From Rhodobacteraceae bacterium NBU2976 (GTDB lineage Bacteria; Pseudomonadota; Alphaproteobacteria; Rhodobacterales; Rhodobacteraceae), in NCBI GenBank assembly GCA_023630215.1, contig JALPRQ010000001.1, positions 1,612,001-1,676,000 on the forward strand: a DNA stretch of 64,000 nt. Reading direction: 5' to 3'. The position numbers were made by a program, and so were the translations under genes. Below the pieces are notes generated by a model. That model saw only the letters and a program-made list of their open reading frames with translations. It was not told the DNA's origin and did not search any database. Within the stretch, counting starts at the first letter, position 1; each line of letters opens with the position of its first letter. Shown piece after piece: positions 34,913 to 43,514 of the stretch.

Positions 34913-35941
34913 ATGCGGATACTTCCGAAACTGGCGCGTTATCGTCGTGAACTGCGTGGCAAATATATCGTCAACCGTCATGTGAGACAGGAATTCGCAA
35001 GCCTTAAATCCGATATGCCATCGGTTCAGGTTCCGCCGTTCAAACTGAAGACAATTCAGATGATAGGGCTTGGTGGGCCCAAGGATGTCGAACTTGCCCG
35101 CCGTGGGGATGTTGTCGAAATCACCTTCCATCCGAACATGGCCTCACAATCACGCTTGGTGATGTGGCGCACATTGATTTCCACCCTGTACTGGTATCTG
35201 CATTGCCCAACTGACGCCAAACCGATCACGGTCAACAATTCAGATGGTGACGTGGCGTCGCTTGCGAGGTTTTCACCCTCGTCATGCCTAAGCGATGTTA
35301 TTCCCATTCCTGACTATTACTTTTTTTCCCACCGCGGATATCAGCGATTTGGCGAGTTGGCAGCAGAGCAGGGTCTGGATTGGAACGCGCGATCTGATGA
35401 TATTGTCTGGCGGGGACGTCTCTATGGGTGCAGCTATTTCAATTACCACCCCGAGATGGCCCAAAATCCTGGCGTCTCGCAGCGCGTTCGCATGGCGCAT
35501 CTGACAAAAGGAACCGAGGTTGATTTCAAATTTGTCACGGGGGCGTGGCATGATGAAGTGTTTAATGTCGTCGCTCATCACGGTCTTGCGGGTGGTTATA
35601 TTGACGAATCCTCGTGGGTGAATCGAAAATACGCGATTGATATTGATGGCGTTACAAATGCTTGGAGCAATCTGTTCATTCGGATGAAGCTGGGCTGTTG
35701 CGTGTTTAAGGTCGAGTCGGATTTTGGGTATCGGCAATGGTATTATGACAAGTTGGTGCCGTTTGAACATTATATCCCAATACGCAAGAATTTGACGGAC
35801 CTTTGGGAACGTATCGAGTGGGCGAAAACCCACCCCAAGGAAGCCCGCGATATTGCGATGAATGGTAAGGCATTGGCGGATTCGATGACGTGGGATGTTG
35901 TGCGTGATCAGGCTGTGGAGATCATGACAAACCATGTCTAA
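34913..35941 (+). CDS. GT90/CAP10-like glycosyltransferase (second paralogue)
   Basis: A 342-residue protein closely parallel to the one at 33578: SDDIVWRGRLYG, RVRMAHLTKGTEVDFKF, KYAIDIDGVTNAWSN, KLGCCVFKVES, and RQWYYDKLVPFEHYIPI align block for block. The two are diverged duplicates of similar length. I start at the ATG at 34913, aligned to the start of the first paralogue and clear of tRNA-Val; the Shine-Dalgarno there is weak. Its 3' end overlaps the UXS-like gene by 8 bp. Confidence 0.78.
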   Translation: MRILPKLARYRRELRGKYIVNRHVRQEFASLKSDMPSVQVPPFKLKTIQMIGLGGPKDVELARRGDVVEITFHPNMASQSRLVMWRTLISTLYWYLHCPTDAKPITVNNSDGDVASLARFSPSSCLSDVIPIPDYYFFSHRGYQRFGELAAEQGLDWNARSDDIVWRGRLYGCSYFNYHPEMAQNPGVSQRVRMAHLTKGTEVDFKFVTGAWHDEVFNVVAHHGLAGGYIDESSWVNRKYAIDIDGVTNAWSNLFIRMKLGCCVFKVESDFGYRQWYYDKLVPFEHYIPIRKNLTDLWERIEWAKTHPKEARDIAMNGKALADSMTWDVVRDQAVEIMTNHV

Positions 35942-36926
35942 GAACCTTTATCCCGCACTCGATTTGGCCCGCTTTTATCAGGGAAAATCCGTCTTTGTTC
36001 CGGGTGGTGCGGGGTTTATCGGCTCGCATCTGGTGGAGCGGCTGTTGGCGTTGGGGGCGCGCGTTCAGGTGCTGGACAATTTTCAGACCGGGCGCCGCGA
36101 AAATCTGCCGCAGGAAGTGGAGATTGTCGAAGGGTGCATTACATCGGCAACGCTTCCCGCGGCCGATTTGATCTTCAACCTTGCTTGCCCAGCGTCGCCG
36201 GTTCACTATCAGCGCGACCCAATCGGGACATGGAAAAGTTCTGTGTTGGGGGCGTTGAATATACTGGAGACGGCGCGGCAGACGGGCGCACGGGTTATCC
36301 ATAGTTCAACGAGCGAGGTCTATGGGGACCCGTTGGAACATCCGCAGGCGGAAACCTATTGGGGAAATGTCAATCCTGTCGGGAGGCGTGCCTGTTATGA
36401 CGAGGGAAAGCGCGCTGCCGAAACGCTGATCATGGATTATGTGCGCGTGCATCATGTGGATGCGCGCATACCGCGTATTTTCAATACTTACGGGCCACGG
36501 ATGGCCATTGACGACGGTCGCGTTGTTTCGAATTTCATCGTTCAAGCCCTGACGGGGCAAGCCTTGACGTTTTATGGCGATGGCACAACAACGCGCAGCT
36601 TCTGCTATGTCACAGATATGGTCGAGGCATTATTGCGTTTGGGGGCTGTTGACGGGCAGGCGGGTTGCATCGTCAATCTGGGGAATCCGGCGGAATTCAG
36701 CTTGACGGAATTGGCGCAGATGGTCAGGCGCATCACCGGGTGCGACGCGCCAAAATCTCAATCGGATCGGCCCGTTGATGACCCAAAAATGCGCAAGCCA
36801 GACATAAGCCTGGCGGGTGAAATACTGAATTGGGCGCCCCGGATTTCGCTGGACAAAGGTCTGGAAATGACGGTTCAGCATTTCAAAAGCCGACTTGTTG
36901 AAAGCGGCGTCAAACAGCCCGAATGA
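35934..36926 (+). CDS. UDP-glucuronate decarboxylase-like (UXS) SDR enzyme
   Basis: A 330-residue extended SDR: NAD loop GGAGFIGSH, LACPASPVHYQRDPI, SSTSEVYGDPLEHPQ, YWGNVNP and the catalytic CYDEGKRAAE (Tyr-x3-Lys). These are hallmarks of UXS, which makes UDP-xylose from UDP-glucuronate. The start overlaps the GT90 gene by 8 bp, so sugar donor and transferase are co-expressed. Related SDRs such as dTDP-glucose 4,6-dehydratases are less likely because of the PASP and NVNPVG motifs. Confidence 0.88.
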   Translation: MSKNLYPALDLARFYQGKSVFVPGGAGFIGSHLVERLLALGARVQVLDNFQTGRRENLPQEVEIVEGCITSATLPAADLIFNLACPASPVHYQRDPIGTWKSSVLGALNILETARQTGARVIHSSTSEVYGDPLEHPQAETYWGNVNPVGRRACYDEGKRAAETLIMDYVRVHHVDARIPRIFNTYGPRMAIDDGRVVSNFIVQALTGQALTFYGDGTTTRSFCYVTDMVEALLRLGAVDGQAGCIVNLGNPAEFSLTELAQMVRRITGCDAPKSQSDRPVDDPKMRKPDISLAGEILNWAPRISLDKGLEMTVQHFKSRLVESGVKQPE

Positions 36927-36975
36927 GGGTAAAATAAAATTTCTGCCGATTTCCCAAATAACGCATCCTAAACGC

Positions 36976-37004
36976 TTGACGATTTATGCATGCGGCCATA
37001 AAAG
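36976..37004 (+). promoter_or_regulatory. Candidate promoter for the tRNA-Asp pair
   Basis: TTGACG (36976-36981) and TAAAAG (36999-37004) are 17 nt apart, 30 nt upstream of the first tRNA-Asp. Confidence 0.4.
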
Positions 37005-37034
37005 CGCCCTCACGCACGAGAGTGCCTGGTTTGG

Positions 37035-37111
37035 GCGGTTGTAGCTCAGTTGGTTAGAGTACCGGCCTGTCACGCCGGGGGTCGCGGGTTCGAGCCCCGT
37101 CAACCGCGCCA
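37035..37111 (+). tRNA. tRNA-Asp (GTC), copy 1
   Basis: A 77-nt cloverleaf with encoded CCA: acceptor GCGGTTG/CAACCGC, anticodon arm CCGGC-CTGTCAC-GCCGG (GTC), T loop TTCGAGC. Confidence 0.97.
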
Positions 37112-37137
37112 CTTACCAGTCAATTCGTGAGACCTGC

Positions 37138-37214
37138 GCGGTTGTAGCTCAGTCGGTTAGAGTACCGGCCTGTCACGCCGGGGGTCGCGGGTTCGAGCCC
37201 CGTCAACCGCGCCA
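37138..37214 (+). tRNA. tRNA-Asp (GTC), copy 2
   Basis: Same 77 bases as copy 1 except one D-loop change (AGTTGG to AGTCGG), 26 nt downstream. A T-run TTTTTT follows the CCA and may end the transcript. Confidence 0.97.
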
Positions 37215-37295
37215 TTTTTTGCAAGAAAATCATACACGAGTCGATTTTGCTCTGTTATGGTCACCAATGTATCGACCAAATGGAGGAAGTCCTTT

Positions 37296-37760
37296 ATGAT
37301 TCAAAAACTCTTTCTTGCTGGCGTTCTGGCAGCTTCGCCACTTCTTGCGAACGCGCAAACGCTGGTAACTGCCGAAGACCCAGAGGTTGTCGCCGCCCTT
37401 CTGGAAGATCTGGGATTTCCTGCATCGCTTGGCGTTGACAATGTCGGTGATCCGATGATCTCCTCGTCGGCGCACGGGTATGATTTTGACATTTTCTTCT
37501 ATGACTGTCTGGACAATAGCAATTGTCAGGCGATCCAGTTCTCGACCGCATTTGATATGGTCGACGGTATGTCGCTGACCCGTGCACAGGATTTCAACCG
37601 CGATCGTCGCTGGGTAAAAGTGTATCTGGACGATGAAAGTGATCCGCGGATTGAAATGGACTACAACCTTCGTGGTGGTGTGTCGCTGGACAATTTCAAC
37701 GACACGGTCGATTGGTGGCAATTGCTTATGGAAGAATTCATCAACTATATCGACTTTTAA
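37296..37760 (+). CDS. YbjN domain-containing secreted protein
   Basis: A 154-residue protein with a signal peptide (MIQKLFLAGVLAASPLLANA, cut near residue 20/21) and a YbjN-type body: VAALLEDLGFPASL, NCQAIQFSTAFDM, a Cys pair in CLDNSNC, and WVKVYLDDESDPRIEMDYNL. YbjN proteins act in type III secretion chaperone-like roles or motility in some bacteria, but this secreted form is uncharacterised. The ATG at 37296 has GGAGG upstream. It converges with the DoxX gene across a terminator hairpin. Confidence 0.75.
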   Translation: MIQKLFLAGVLAASPLLANAQTLVTAEDPEVVAALLEDLGFPASLGVDNVGDPMISSSAHGYDFDIFFYDCLDNSNCQAIQFSTAFDMVDGMSLTRAQDFNRDRRWVKVYLDDESDPRIEMDYNLRGGVSLDNFNDTVDWWQLLMEEFINYIDF

Positions 37761-37769
37761 GAAAGCGGA

Positions 37770-37790
37770 GCGTGGGGCATAGCCCCACGC
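37770..37790. terminator. Terminator hairpin between the YbjN and DoxX genes
   Basis: A 9-bp stem GCGTGGGGC/GCCCCACGC (37770-37778 with 37782-37790) with 3-nt loop; U-rich tails are short on both sides, so it may serve both convergent genes. Confidence 0.65.
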
Positions 37791-37793
37791 ACA

Positions 37794-38327
37794 TCATTTC
37801 AGCTTGATCAGGCGATCAAGCGAGATTGGCCCTGCACCTTTGACGATCAGCACAAGCAGAATGAACAGCCACATCAGCCGCTGGTCCATAATCAGGTCAT
37901 AGGGCAGGCGGTCGAACATGGCACCGATTGTCTTGGCGTCCAGTCCATGCCCGGTAATATCGACGATCGTCATCACCCCAATAAACCCGATCATGCCAAG
38001 GCTGGCGAGGCGGGTGAACAGGCCGATCACGATCAGAGTCGGCAGCAGAAATTCGGCATAGGTCCCCGCGTAGACAATCAAAGTGTCGAGGGTCGAGACC
38101 TGTGAAATATCATAGCCGAGCGCTTCCATCTTTTTTGGGAAAATCTGGGCATAAGAACCCAGTGACAGTGTGAATATCCCGTCGAGTTTGGTTTTCGCCG
38201 AGTTCCAGAAAAAGAACAAGAGGACCGAGGCAAAGGTAAATCGTGCCGCTGTGGGGACGAACCAAGGGTTCAGGACCCCGGAGATAGAGTCAAATATCCT
38301 GTCGTGAAGATCGAAAAGCTTGCGCAT
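37794..38327 (-). CDS. DoxX family membrane protein of the bufferin operon
   Basis: A 177-residue protein with four hydrophobic segments: ASVLLFFFWNSAKTKLDG, TYAEFLLPTLIVIGLFTRLASLGMIGFIG and LMWLFILLVLIVKGAGPISLDR are typical of DoxX. DoxX proteins often end bufferin/gig operons and may couple to membrane redox chemistry; their role here is unknown. It is 11 bp after the bufC stop and last in the operon. Confidence 0.85.
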   Translation of the reverse strand: MRKLFDLHDRIFDSISGVLNPWFVPTAARFTFASVLLFFFWNSAKTKLDGIFTLSLGSYAQIFPKKMEALGYDISQVSTLDTLIVYAGTYAEFLLPTLIVIGLFTRLASLGMIGFIGVMTIVDITGHGLDAKTIGAMFDRLPYDLIMDQRLMWLFILLVLIVKGAGPISLDRLIKLK

Positions 38328-38338
38328 AGTCCTGTCCC

Positions 38339-39073
38339 TTATGTGATATCTATGATCAAACCGGAGCGGAGCATCTCGCCCAGGTTTGCGGTTAGATCGA
38401 AGTCTTGGTGTTTTGTACTTGTGGCCTCGACCGCGGCGCCCAGTGGCTGGGTTTGCAGGGCGTGCAGAAACATGGCGGCGCTTTCAGGTATTGTGCGCAT
38501 CGACAGCTGACTTGCAGGCCGGGAAATCATAATTGTTTCAGGCTGTTGCGGGATCGGCGACCTGTCGTCCGTGCTGTTGAATCGCCAGATGGAAAAAATG
38601 GGATAGTTCGACCGCACGATACGCAACGAGGGATGTAAGTGCAGGTGACGTGTTTCGACCCCTTCGGCCTCTAGCAGCGCCAGTTTCGACGCGGGGCAAG
38701 GGGTGGCGTCAGCAGAATGGTAGCTTTCGCGACGGGCATATTCCAGCCGTGCCATGTCGGGCAGATAAGCCACTTGATGTGCGGGAGGAAATCCGGCCAG
38801 AAAATCGGCAAAGGCTTCGCCATAATATATCATCAATGGAGAGGTCGGCGGGTGCTGGCGAACGAAAACGCCAGCCATTGCTGTAAAGAATTCCTCGCCC
38901 ACCAATGCTCGAACCACCGGGAAGGCAGCGGCCAGCGCTTCGGTCAGGCTGACCACGACGTTGTTGCGGTAAACGTTGTAGCGGCGACCTGCGGGTCGGC
39001 CATGTGGTCCGACCACTCCGTTGGGAACCGGCATTTCCGGGTCCAGCAAAGCTTTGCCAAATTCGACCTGCAT
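38339..39073 (-). CDS. bufC: BufC-type partner protein (DUF2063)
   Basis: A 244-residue protein with the DUF2063 N-terminal motif RRYNVYRNNVVVSLTEALAAAFPVV and DFLAGFPPAHQVAYLPDMARLEY. In bufferin systems this protein binds the precursor and helps BufB modify it. It overlaps bufB by 1 bp (TAATG), so coupled. Confidence 0.88.
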   Translation of the reverse strand: MQVEFGKALLDPEMPVPNGVVGPHGRPAGRRYNVYRNNVVVSLTEALAAAFPVVRALVGEEFFTAMAGVFVRQHPPTSPLMIYYGEAFADFLAGFPPAHQVAYLPDMARLEYARRESYHSADATPCPASKLALLEAEGVETRHLHLHPSLRIVRSNYPIFSIWRFNSTDDRSPIPQQPETIMISRPASQLSMRTIPESAAMFLHALQTQPLGAAVEATSTKHQDFDLTANLGEMLRSGLIIDIT

Positions 39074-39936
39074 TATGCGGCCTGTTTCGCGCGTTGCATG
39101 ATATTGTCGGCGAGACGGGCCTCATTCGCCAGAACCGGCCATTCCGGGATGTCATTGTCCCATTCGATTAATGTCGGGATTGGGCCGGTGCGCCCGACCA
39201 AACGTTCATAGAGCGCCCAGACCGGATCAACGACCGGATTATTATGGCTGTCGATCAACAAAGGATCGCCATAATCATCTTCTTGTGCCTCGTGACCGCC
39301 CAAGTGAATTTCGCCGACATGCTCGACCGGGAATGCGTCGATATAGGCTTCGGGAGAGGTTTGTTGATTGGTCGAGGACACAAACACATTGTTCACGTCC
39401 AGCAGCAATCCACAGCCAGTGCGCGAAACGATTTCTTTCAAAAAATCAATTTCCGACATGGTGGTGTCTGTAAACGCGACATAGGTCGAGGGATTTTCCA
39501 GCAACATCTGACGGCCGACCGTGTCCTGCACCTCGTCAATATGGGCTACGACCTTTGCCAGCGAGTCTTCGTTGTAGGGAACCGGCAGCAAGTCGTTCAT
39601 GTAGCCGGTTTCATGCGTCGACCAGGCCAGATGTTCGGAAAACATTGCCGGGTCCAGCCATCCGACCAGCTTTTTCAGTCGGGCGAGATGTTCCTTGTCC
39701 AGCGGTCCCTCGGAACCGATCGACAAGCCAACACCGTGACAGGAAATGGGGAAACGTTCGCGCAAATATTTAAGTTGACCAATTTGCGGTCCGCCTTCGC
39801 CCATGTAGTTTTCGGCATGAACCTCTAACCAGCCAACCTGCTTTAGGTCTGCCAGAATGCCATCCAAATGCACCGACTTATATCCAACGCCGGCACGCGG
39901 GGGGAGGGTGGTCATATCGCTCATCTTATCGTCCAT
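39073..39936 (-). CDS. bufB: BufB-type multinuclear iron oxidase (MNIO, DUF692)
   Basis: A 287-residue TIM-barrel enzyme with ligand motifs of [12 protein letters not shown] (about 38-45), [35 protein letters not shown] and EIHLGGHE. MNIOs bind two or three irons and modify Cys residues of RiPP precursors; in bufferins they make thiooxazole-type groups that chelate copper. Alternative start ATG at 39924 has a better GGA site; either is possible. Confidence 0.92.
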   Translation of the reverse strand: MDDKMSDMTTLPPRAGVGYKSVHLDGILADLKQVGWLEVHAENYMGEGGPQIGQLKYLRERFPISCHGVGLSIGSEGPLDKEHLARLKKLVGWLDPAMFSEHLAWSTHETGYMNDLLPVPYNEDSLAKVVAHIDEVQDTVGRQMLLENPSTYVAFTDTTMSEIDFLKEIVSRTGCGLLLDVNNVFVSSTNQQTSPEAYIDAFPVEHVGEIHLGGHEAQEDDYGDPLLIDSHNNPVVDPVWALYERLVGRTGPIPTLIEWDNDIPEWPVLANEARLADNIMQRAKQAA

Positions 39937-39993
39937 GCAGCAACAATACAGGAAATGGAGCCCGCGACCAACCCGCGAGCTCCAGATGTCGGC

Positions 39994-40296
39994 TTATGCC
40001 GGCAGATCGCGGTCCAGTGCTTCCAGCGAACCCATGCGCCCTTCGGGCAGGTCCATGGTTACGCAGGTGCCAGCCGGAACCATCGTCCAAGCGTTACCCT
40101 GATAATCAACAGTCGAGGTGCCTGCACAGGTCGTGCCCGGGCCAGCGGCGCAGTCATTTTCACCAGCAAGCGAAACACCGTAGCACTTTTCCTGAGCGCC
40201 AGCATGGCTGTCAGCGGAAGCAACGGTGGTGAAACCAGCGAGAGCAGCCGAAACAGCGCCAGCCAGAGCAACGGATTTCATAACAGTGTTAGACAT
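39994..40296 (-). CDS. bufA: Bufferin precursor (BufA1, DUF2282), secreted metallophore peptide
   Basis: A 100-residue precursor with a signal peptide ([23 protein letters not shown], cut near residue 28) and a mature part with exactly four Cys (38, 49, 57, 78) in [17 protein letters not shown] and TTCAGTS. This matches DUF2282 bufferins, which are modified on Cys and exported to the periplasm to bind copper. First gene of bufA-bufB-bufC-doxX; upstream are two GTTACC repeats. Confidence 0.92.
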   Translation of the reverse strand: MSNTVMKSVALAGAVSAALAGFTTVASADSHAGAQEKCYGVSLAGENDCAAGPGTTCAGTSTVDYQGNAWTMVPAGTCVTMDLPEGRMGSLEALDRDLPA

Positions 40297-40340
40297 GTGT
40301 CATATTCCCTTTTGAATTTTGTCCAAGTCAGTCTTTCGAC

Positions 40341-40366
40341 TAACGGGGTGGTAACTTGGGGGTAAC
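40341..40366 (-). promoter_or_regulatory. Repeated GTTACC motif in the bufA upstream region
   Basis: Read on the bufA strand, GTTACC occurs at 40366-40361 and again at 40355-40350, 11 bp apart. A CGTTA at 40345-40341 lies 15 nt after the first copy, and CGAA at 40338 lies 11 nt after the second. The layout resembles an ECF sigma promoter but does not match the Caulobacter SigF consensus exactly. Weak support. Confidence 0.3.
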
Positions 40367-40595
40367 CACACACACCACTCACGAACGGGTGAGTTCACGC
40401 GGCGTTTACTTTAGGTCAGAAATAGAGGGGAAATTCGTGAGGATTCGGGGGGATTTCTGCAACATTGCTGGCATAGTCCCGCTGGTATTGTAACATTTGC
40501 TTACCCAACCAAAAGGCTCGGGATTGATCTTTGGAGATGTTCGGGATGAATCGTCTGAATCTGTAGGAATTCAAACGATTTGAAGGCTGAGTCAG

Positions 40596-40624
40596 TTGAC
40601 CTCCCATATGGGCAGGGGTAAACC
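40596..40624 (+). promoter_or_regulatory. Candidate promoter and palindrome upstream of nuoA
   Basis: TTGACC (40596-40601) and TAAACC (40619-40624) are 17 nt apart, 55 nt before nuoA. The spacer holds the perfect palindrome CCCATATGGG (40603-40612), a possible operator. The rest of 40297-40679 shows no gene. Confidence 0.4.
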
Positions 40625-40679
40625 CGTTTCGACTCTTTTCAAGCCGCCCACAGGCGCCAGTATATAAGGAGACTGCAGC

Positions 40680-41045
40680 TTGGAAGCCTTCCTGATGGAA
40701 TATCTCCCGATCCTTATCTTCCTGGGTTTAGCGATTGCCCTTGGACTGATCCTGATCCTTGCCGCCGTGATTGTGGCGGTAAAAAATCCTGATCCGGAAA
40801 AAGTGTCTGCCTATGAATGCGGATTCGATCCGTTTGACGATAGCCGGATGCGGTTTGATGTGCGCTATTATCTGGTCGCGATCCTGTTCATCATCTTTGA
40901 CCTTGAAATTGCCTTCCTGTTTCCATGGGCGACGGCGTTCCAGGATATCGGGCTTCTGGGCTTCTGGTCGATGATCGTGTTCCTGGGCGTGCTGACTGTC
41001 GGATTTGCTTACGAGTGGAAGAAAGGGGCTCTTGAATGGGATTAG
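40680..41045 (+). CDS. nuoA: NADH-quinone oxidoreductase subunit A
   Basis: A 121-residue three-helix membrane subunit with [20 protein letters not shown], the conserved loop with the Cys that moves in the active/deactive switch, and [22 protein letters not shown]. The start is TTG at 40680, with AAGGAG 8 nt upstream (40666-40671); an ATG 15 nt later is too far from that site. First gene of the nuo operon; overlaps nuoB by 10 bp. Confidence 0.95.
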   Translation: MEAFLMEYLPILIFLGLAIALGLILILAAVIVAVKNPDPEKVSAYECGFDPFDDSRMRFDVRYYLVAILFIIFDLEIAFLFPWATAFQDIGLLGFWSMIVFLGVLTVGFAYEWKKGALEWD

Positions 41046-41569
41046 ATACCAACGCCTATTCAGCGGGCGCTGATAAAGAGGCCGCAACGACTGCTCTCAA
41101 TAACGAGCTGGCGGACAAAGGTTTCCTGCTGACCTCCACTGATGAGATTATCAACTGGGCCCGCACGGGTTCGCTGCATTGGATGACATTCGGTCTGGCT
41201 TGCTGCGCGGTAGAGATGATCCATACTTCCATGCCGCGCTATGATCTGGAACGGTTCGGGACGGCACCACGAGCCTCCCCGCGTCAGTCTGACCTGATGA
41301 TTGTGGCCGGCACGCTCACCAACAAAATGGCCCCGGCGCTGCGCAAAGTTTATGACCAGATGCCGGAACCGCGCTATGTTCTGTCGATGGGGTCCTGTGC
41401 GAATGGTGGGGGCTATTACCACTATTCCTATTCCGTTGTGCGCGGCTGCGACCGCATCGTGCCCGTGGATATCTACGTACCGGGCTGCCCGCCATCAGCC
41501 GAGGCGCTGCTTTATGGTATTCTGCAATTGCAGCGGAAAATCCGCCGCACTGGCACCATTGTTCGTTAA
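41036..41569 (+). CDS. nuoB: NADH-quinone oxidoreductase subunit B
   Basis: A 177-residue peripheral subunit carrying cluster N2: Cys56, Cys57, Cys121 and Cys151 in [24 protein letters not shown] and [13 protein letters not shown]2 is the last Fe-S centre before quinone. Overlaps the end of nuoA by 10 bp. Confidence 0.97.
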   Translation: MGLDTNAYSAGADKEAATTALNNELADKGFLLTSTDEIINWARTGSLHWMTFGLACCAVEMIHTSMPRYDLERFGTAPRASPRQSDLMIVAGTLTNKMAPALRKVYDQMPEPRYVLSMGSCANGGGYYHYSYSVVRGCDRIVPVDIYVPGCPPSAEALLYGILQLQRKIRRTGTIVR

Positions 41570-41578
41570 GGGGACGTT

Positions 41579-42184
41579 ATGACCGAAGCGCTACAGGATC
41601 TGGCCGGCGTTATCGAGGCCAAGCAAAGCGATGCACTTGTGTCGTCTGGGATCACGCATGACGAACTGACGGTTCAGGTCACGCCATCTGGTCTGATCGA
41701 GTTTGTGGAGTTCCTGAAATCCAACTCGGCCTGCCAGTTCACGACGCTGGTGGATATCACCGCCATTGATTACCCGTCGCGCGACAAGCGGTTTGACGTG
41801 GTTTACCACTTTCTATCGATGACGCTCAATCAGCGTATTCGGGTGAAGGTGACGATTGATGACGGCGAAATGGTCGAGACGATCACCGCCATCCACCCCT
41901 CGGCTGGGTGGTTCGAGCGCGAGGTGTTCGACATGTACGGCATCATGTTCGCCAACCACCCCGACCTGCGCCGCCTGTTGACGGATTATGGCTTTCAGGG
42001 CCATCCGCTGCGCAAGGATTTTCCAACGACGGGTTATGTGGAGCTGCGCTATGACGAGGTCGAAAAGCGTTGCGTCTACGAACCCGTCAAGCTGACCCAA
42101 GAATACCGCCAGTTCGATTTCATGTCCCCGTGGGAGGGCGCGGAATATATCCTGCCGGGTGATGAGAAGGGGGAGGGTAAGTGA
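41579..42184 (+). CDS. nuoC: NADH-quinone oxidoreductase subunit C
   Basis: A 201-residue 30-kDa-type subunit with [55 protein letters not shown]. It lies in the quinone-proximal peripheral arm next to NuoD. Separate from nuoD, unlike the E. coli nuoCD fusion. Confidence 0.96.
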   Translation: MTEALQDLAGVIEAKQSDALVSSGITHDELTVQVTPSGLIEFVEFLKSNSACQFTTLVDITAIDYPSRDKRFDVVYHFLSMTLNQRIRVKVTIDDGEMVETITAIHPSAGWFEREVFDMYGIMFANHPDLRRLLTDYGFQGHPLRKDFPTTGYVELRYDEVEKRCVYEPVKLTQEYRQFDFMSPWEGAEYILPGDEKGEGK

Positions 42185-43392
42185 TGGACGGCTCTCACGA
42201 TAAACGCACGGAAGTGCAGGAAATCCGCAATTTCTCGATCAATTTCGGGCCGCAGCACCCGGCAGCGCACGGTGTGTTGCGCATGGTGCTGGAGTTGGAT
42301 GGCGAGATTGTCGAACGCGCTGACCCGCATATCGGCCTGCTGCATCGCGGCACCGAAAAGCTGATGGAAAGCCGCACTTATCTGCAAAACTTGCCCTATT
42401 TCGACCGCCTCGACTATGTGGCGCCGATGAATCAGGAACATGCCTGGTGTCTGGCGATTGAACGTCTGGCCGGCATCGATGTCCCGCGCCGCGCCAGCCT
42501 GATCCGCGTTCTGTTCTGCGAGATTGGCCGTGTCCTTAATCATCTAATGAACGTCTGTTCGCAGGCCATGGATGTGGGTGCGCTGACCCCGAACCTCTGG
42601 GGGTTCGAGGAGCGCGAGAAGCTGATGGTGTTTTATGAACGCGCCTGCGGTGCGCGCCTTCACGCCAACTATTTCCGCCCCGGTGGAGTCCATCAGGACC
42701 TGCCGCCGGAACTGCTGGCCGATATTGATCAGTGGGCGCAGGAATTTCCGCAGATGTTGGACGATATCGAAGGGCTGCTGACCGAAAACCGCATTTTCAA
42801 ACAGCGCAACGTCGATATTGCGGTTGTGTCGAAACAGGAATGTCTCGACTGGGGCATGTCGGGCGTGATGGTTCGTGGATCCGGTATGGCATGGGATTTG
42901 CGCCGCGCGCAGCCCTATGAGTGCTATGATGAGTTTGACTTCCAGATCCCGGTTGGCACCAAAGGCGATTGCTATGATCGGTATCTGTGCCGCATTAAGG
43001 AAATGCACGAAAGCACGAAGATCATCCGGCAGGCGATCCAGAAACTGGATGAGTGCAAGGGTGAAGACGTGCTGTCGCGTGGCAAACACACACCACCGAA
43101 ACGCAGCGATATGAAAACCTCGATGGAAGCGTTGATCCATCATTTCAAGCTTTACACCGAAGGCCTGCACGTGCCTGAAGGCGAGATATATGCCGCTGTC
43201 GAAGCCCCCAAAGGGGAATTTGGCGTCTATCTGATCGCAGACGGTTCCAATAAACCTTACAAGGTGAAAATCCGTGCGCCGGGATATCTGCATCTGCAAT
43301 CGCTGAACCACATTCTTCAAGGGCACCAGTTGGCAGATGTTGCCGCAATCGTCGGCACGATCGACATCGTGTTCGGGGAGATTGACCGATGA
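42184..43392 (+). CDS. nuoD: NADH-quinone oxidoreductase subunit D
   Basis: A 402-residue 49-kDa subunit with [22 protein letters not shown] (quinone-site His and Asp region), [10 protein letters not shown], and the C-terminal DIVFGEIDR. Start at the ATG overlapping the nuoC stop (TGATG); a GTG one codon earlier is also possible. A GGAGG site is just upstream. Confidence 0.97.
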   Translation: MDGSHDKRTEVQEIRNFSINFGPQHPAAHGVLRMVLELDGEIVERADPHIGLLHRGTEKLMESRTYLQNLPYFDRLDYVAPMNQEHAWCLAIERLAGIDVPRRASLIRVLFCEIGRVLNHLMNVCSQAMDVGALTPNLWGFEEREKLMVFYERACGARLHANYFRPGGVHQDLPPELLADIDQWAQEFPQMLDDIEGLLTENRIFKQRNVDIAVVSKQECLDWGMSGVMVRGSGMAWDLRRAQPYECYDEFDFQIPVGTKGDCYDRYLCRIKEMHESTKIIRQAIQKLDECKGEDVLSRGKHTPPKRSDMKTSMEALIHHFKLYTEGLHVPEGEIYAAVEAPKGEFGVYLIADGSNKPYKVKIRAPGYLHLQSLNHILQGHQLADVAAIVGTIDIVFGEIDR

Positions 43393-43514
43393 TCATCACG
43401 AGTTTCGGTTTGGTCTCTGCCGCGCTGTCGATGCCATTGCTTATTGCCGCCGGTCCGATCGCACTGTTCGCATATAATGCCGTCTCACTTACTAATTTCT
43501 TTGGGGGCAACTGA
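43389..43514 (+). CDS. Small hydrophobic protein (41 aa) between nuoD and nuoE
   Basis: ATG at 43389 to TGA at 43514 encodes 41 residues: a short N-terminal MIITSFGLV, a hydrophobic helix ([20 protein letters not shown]) and a C-terminal NFFGGN. It overlaps nuoD by 4 bp (ATGA) and nuoE by 1 bp (TGATG), so translation would be coupled on both sides. It fills the entire gap between the two subunits. The fit of overlaps and a single predicted membrane helix argue it is real; family unknown. Confidence 0.65.
   Translation: MIITSFGLVSAALSMPLLIAAGPIALFAYNAVSLTNFFGGN

Noticed and set aside
37035-37214. Tandem 77-bp repeats as attachment sites of an element
   Set aside because: Both are complete tRNA-Asp genes only 26 bp apart, with no integrase nearby.
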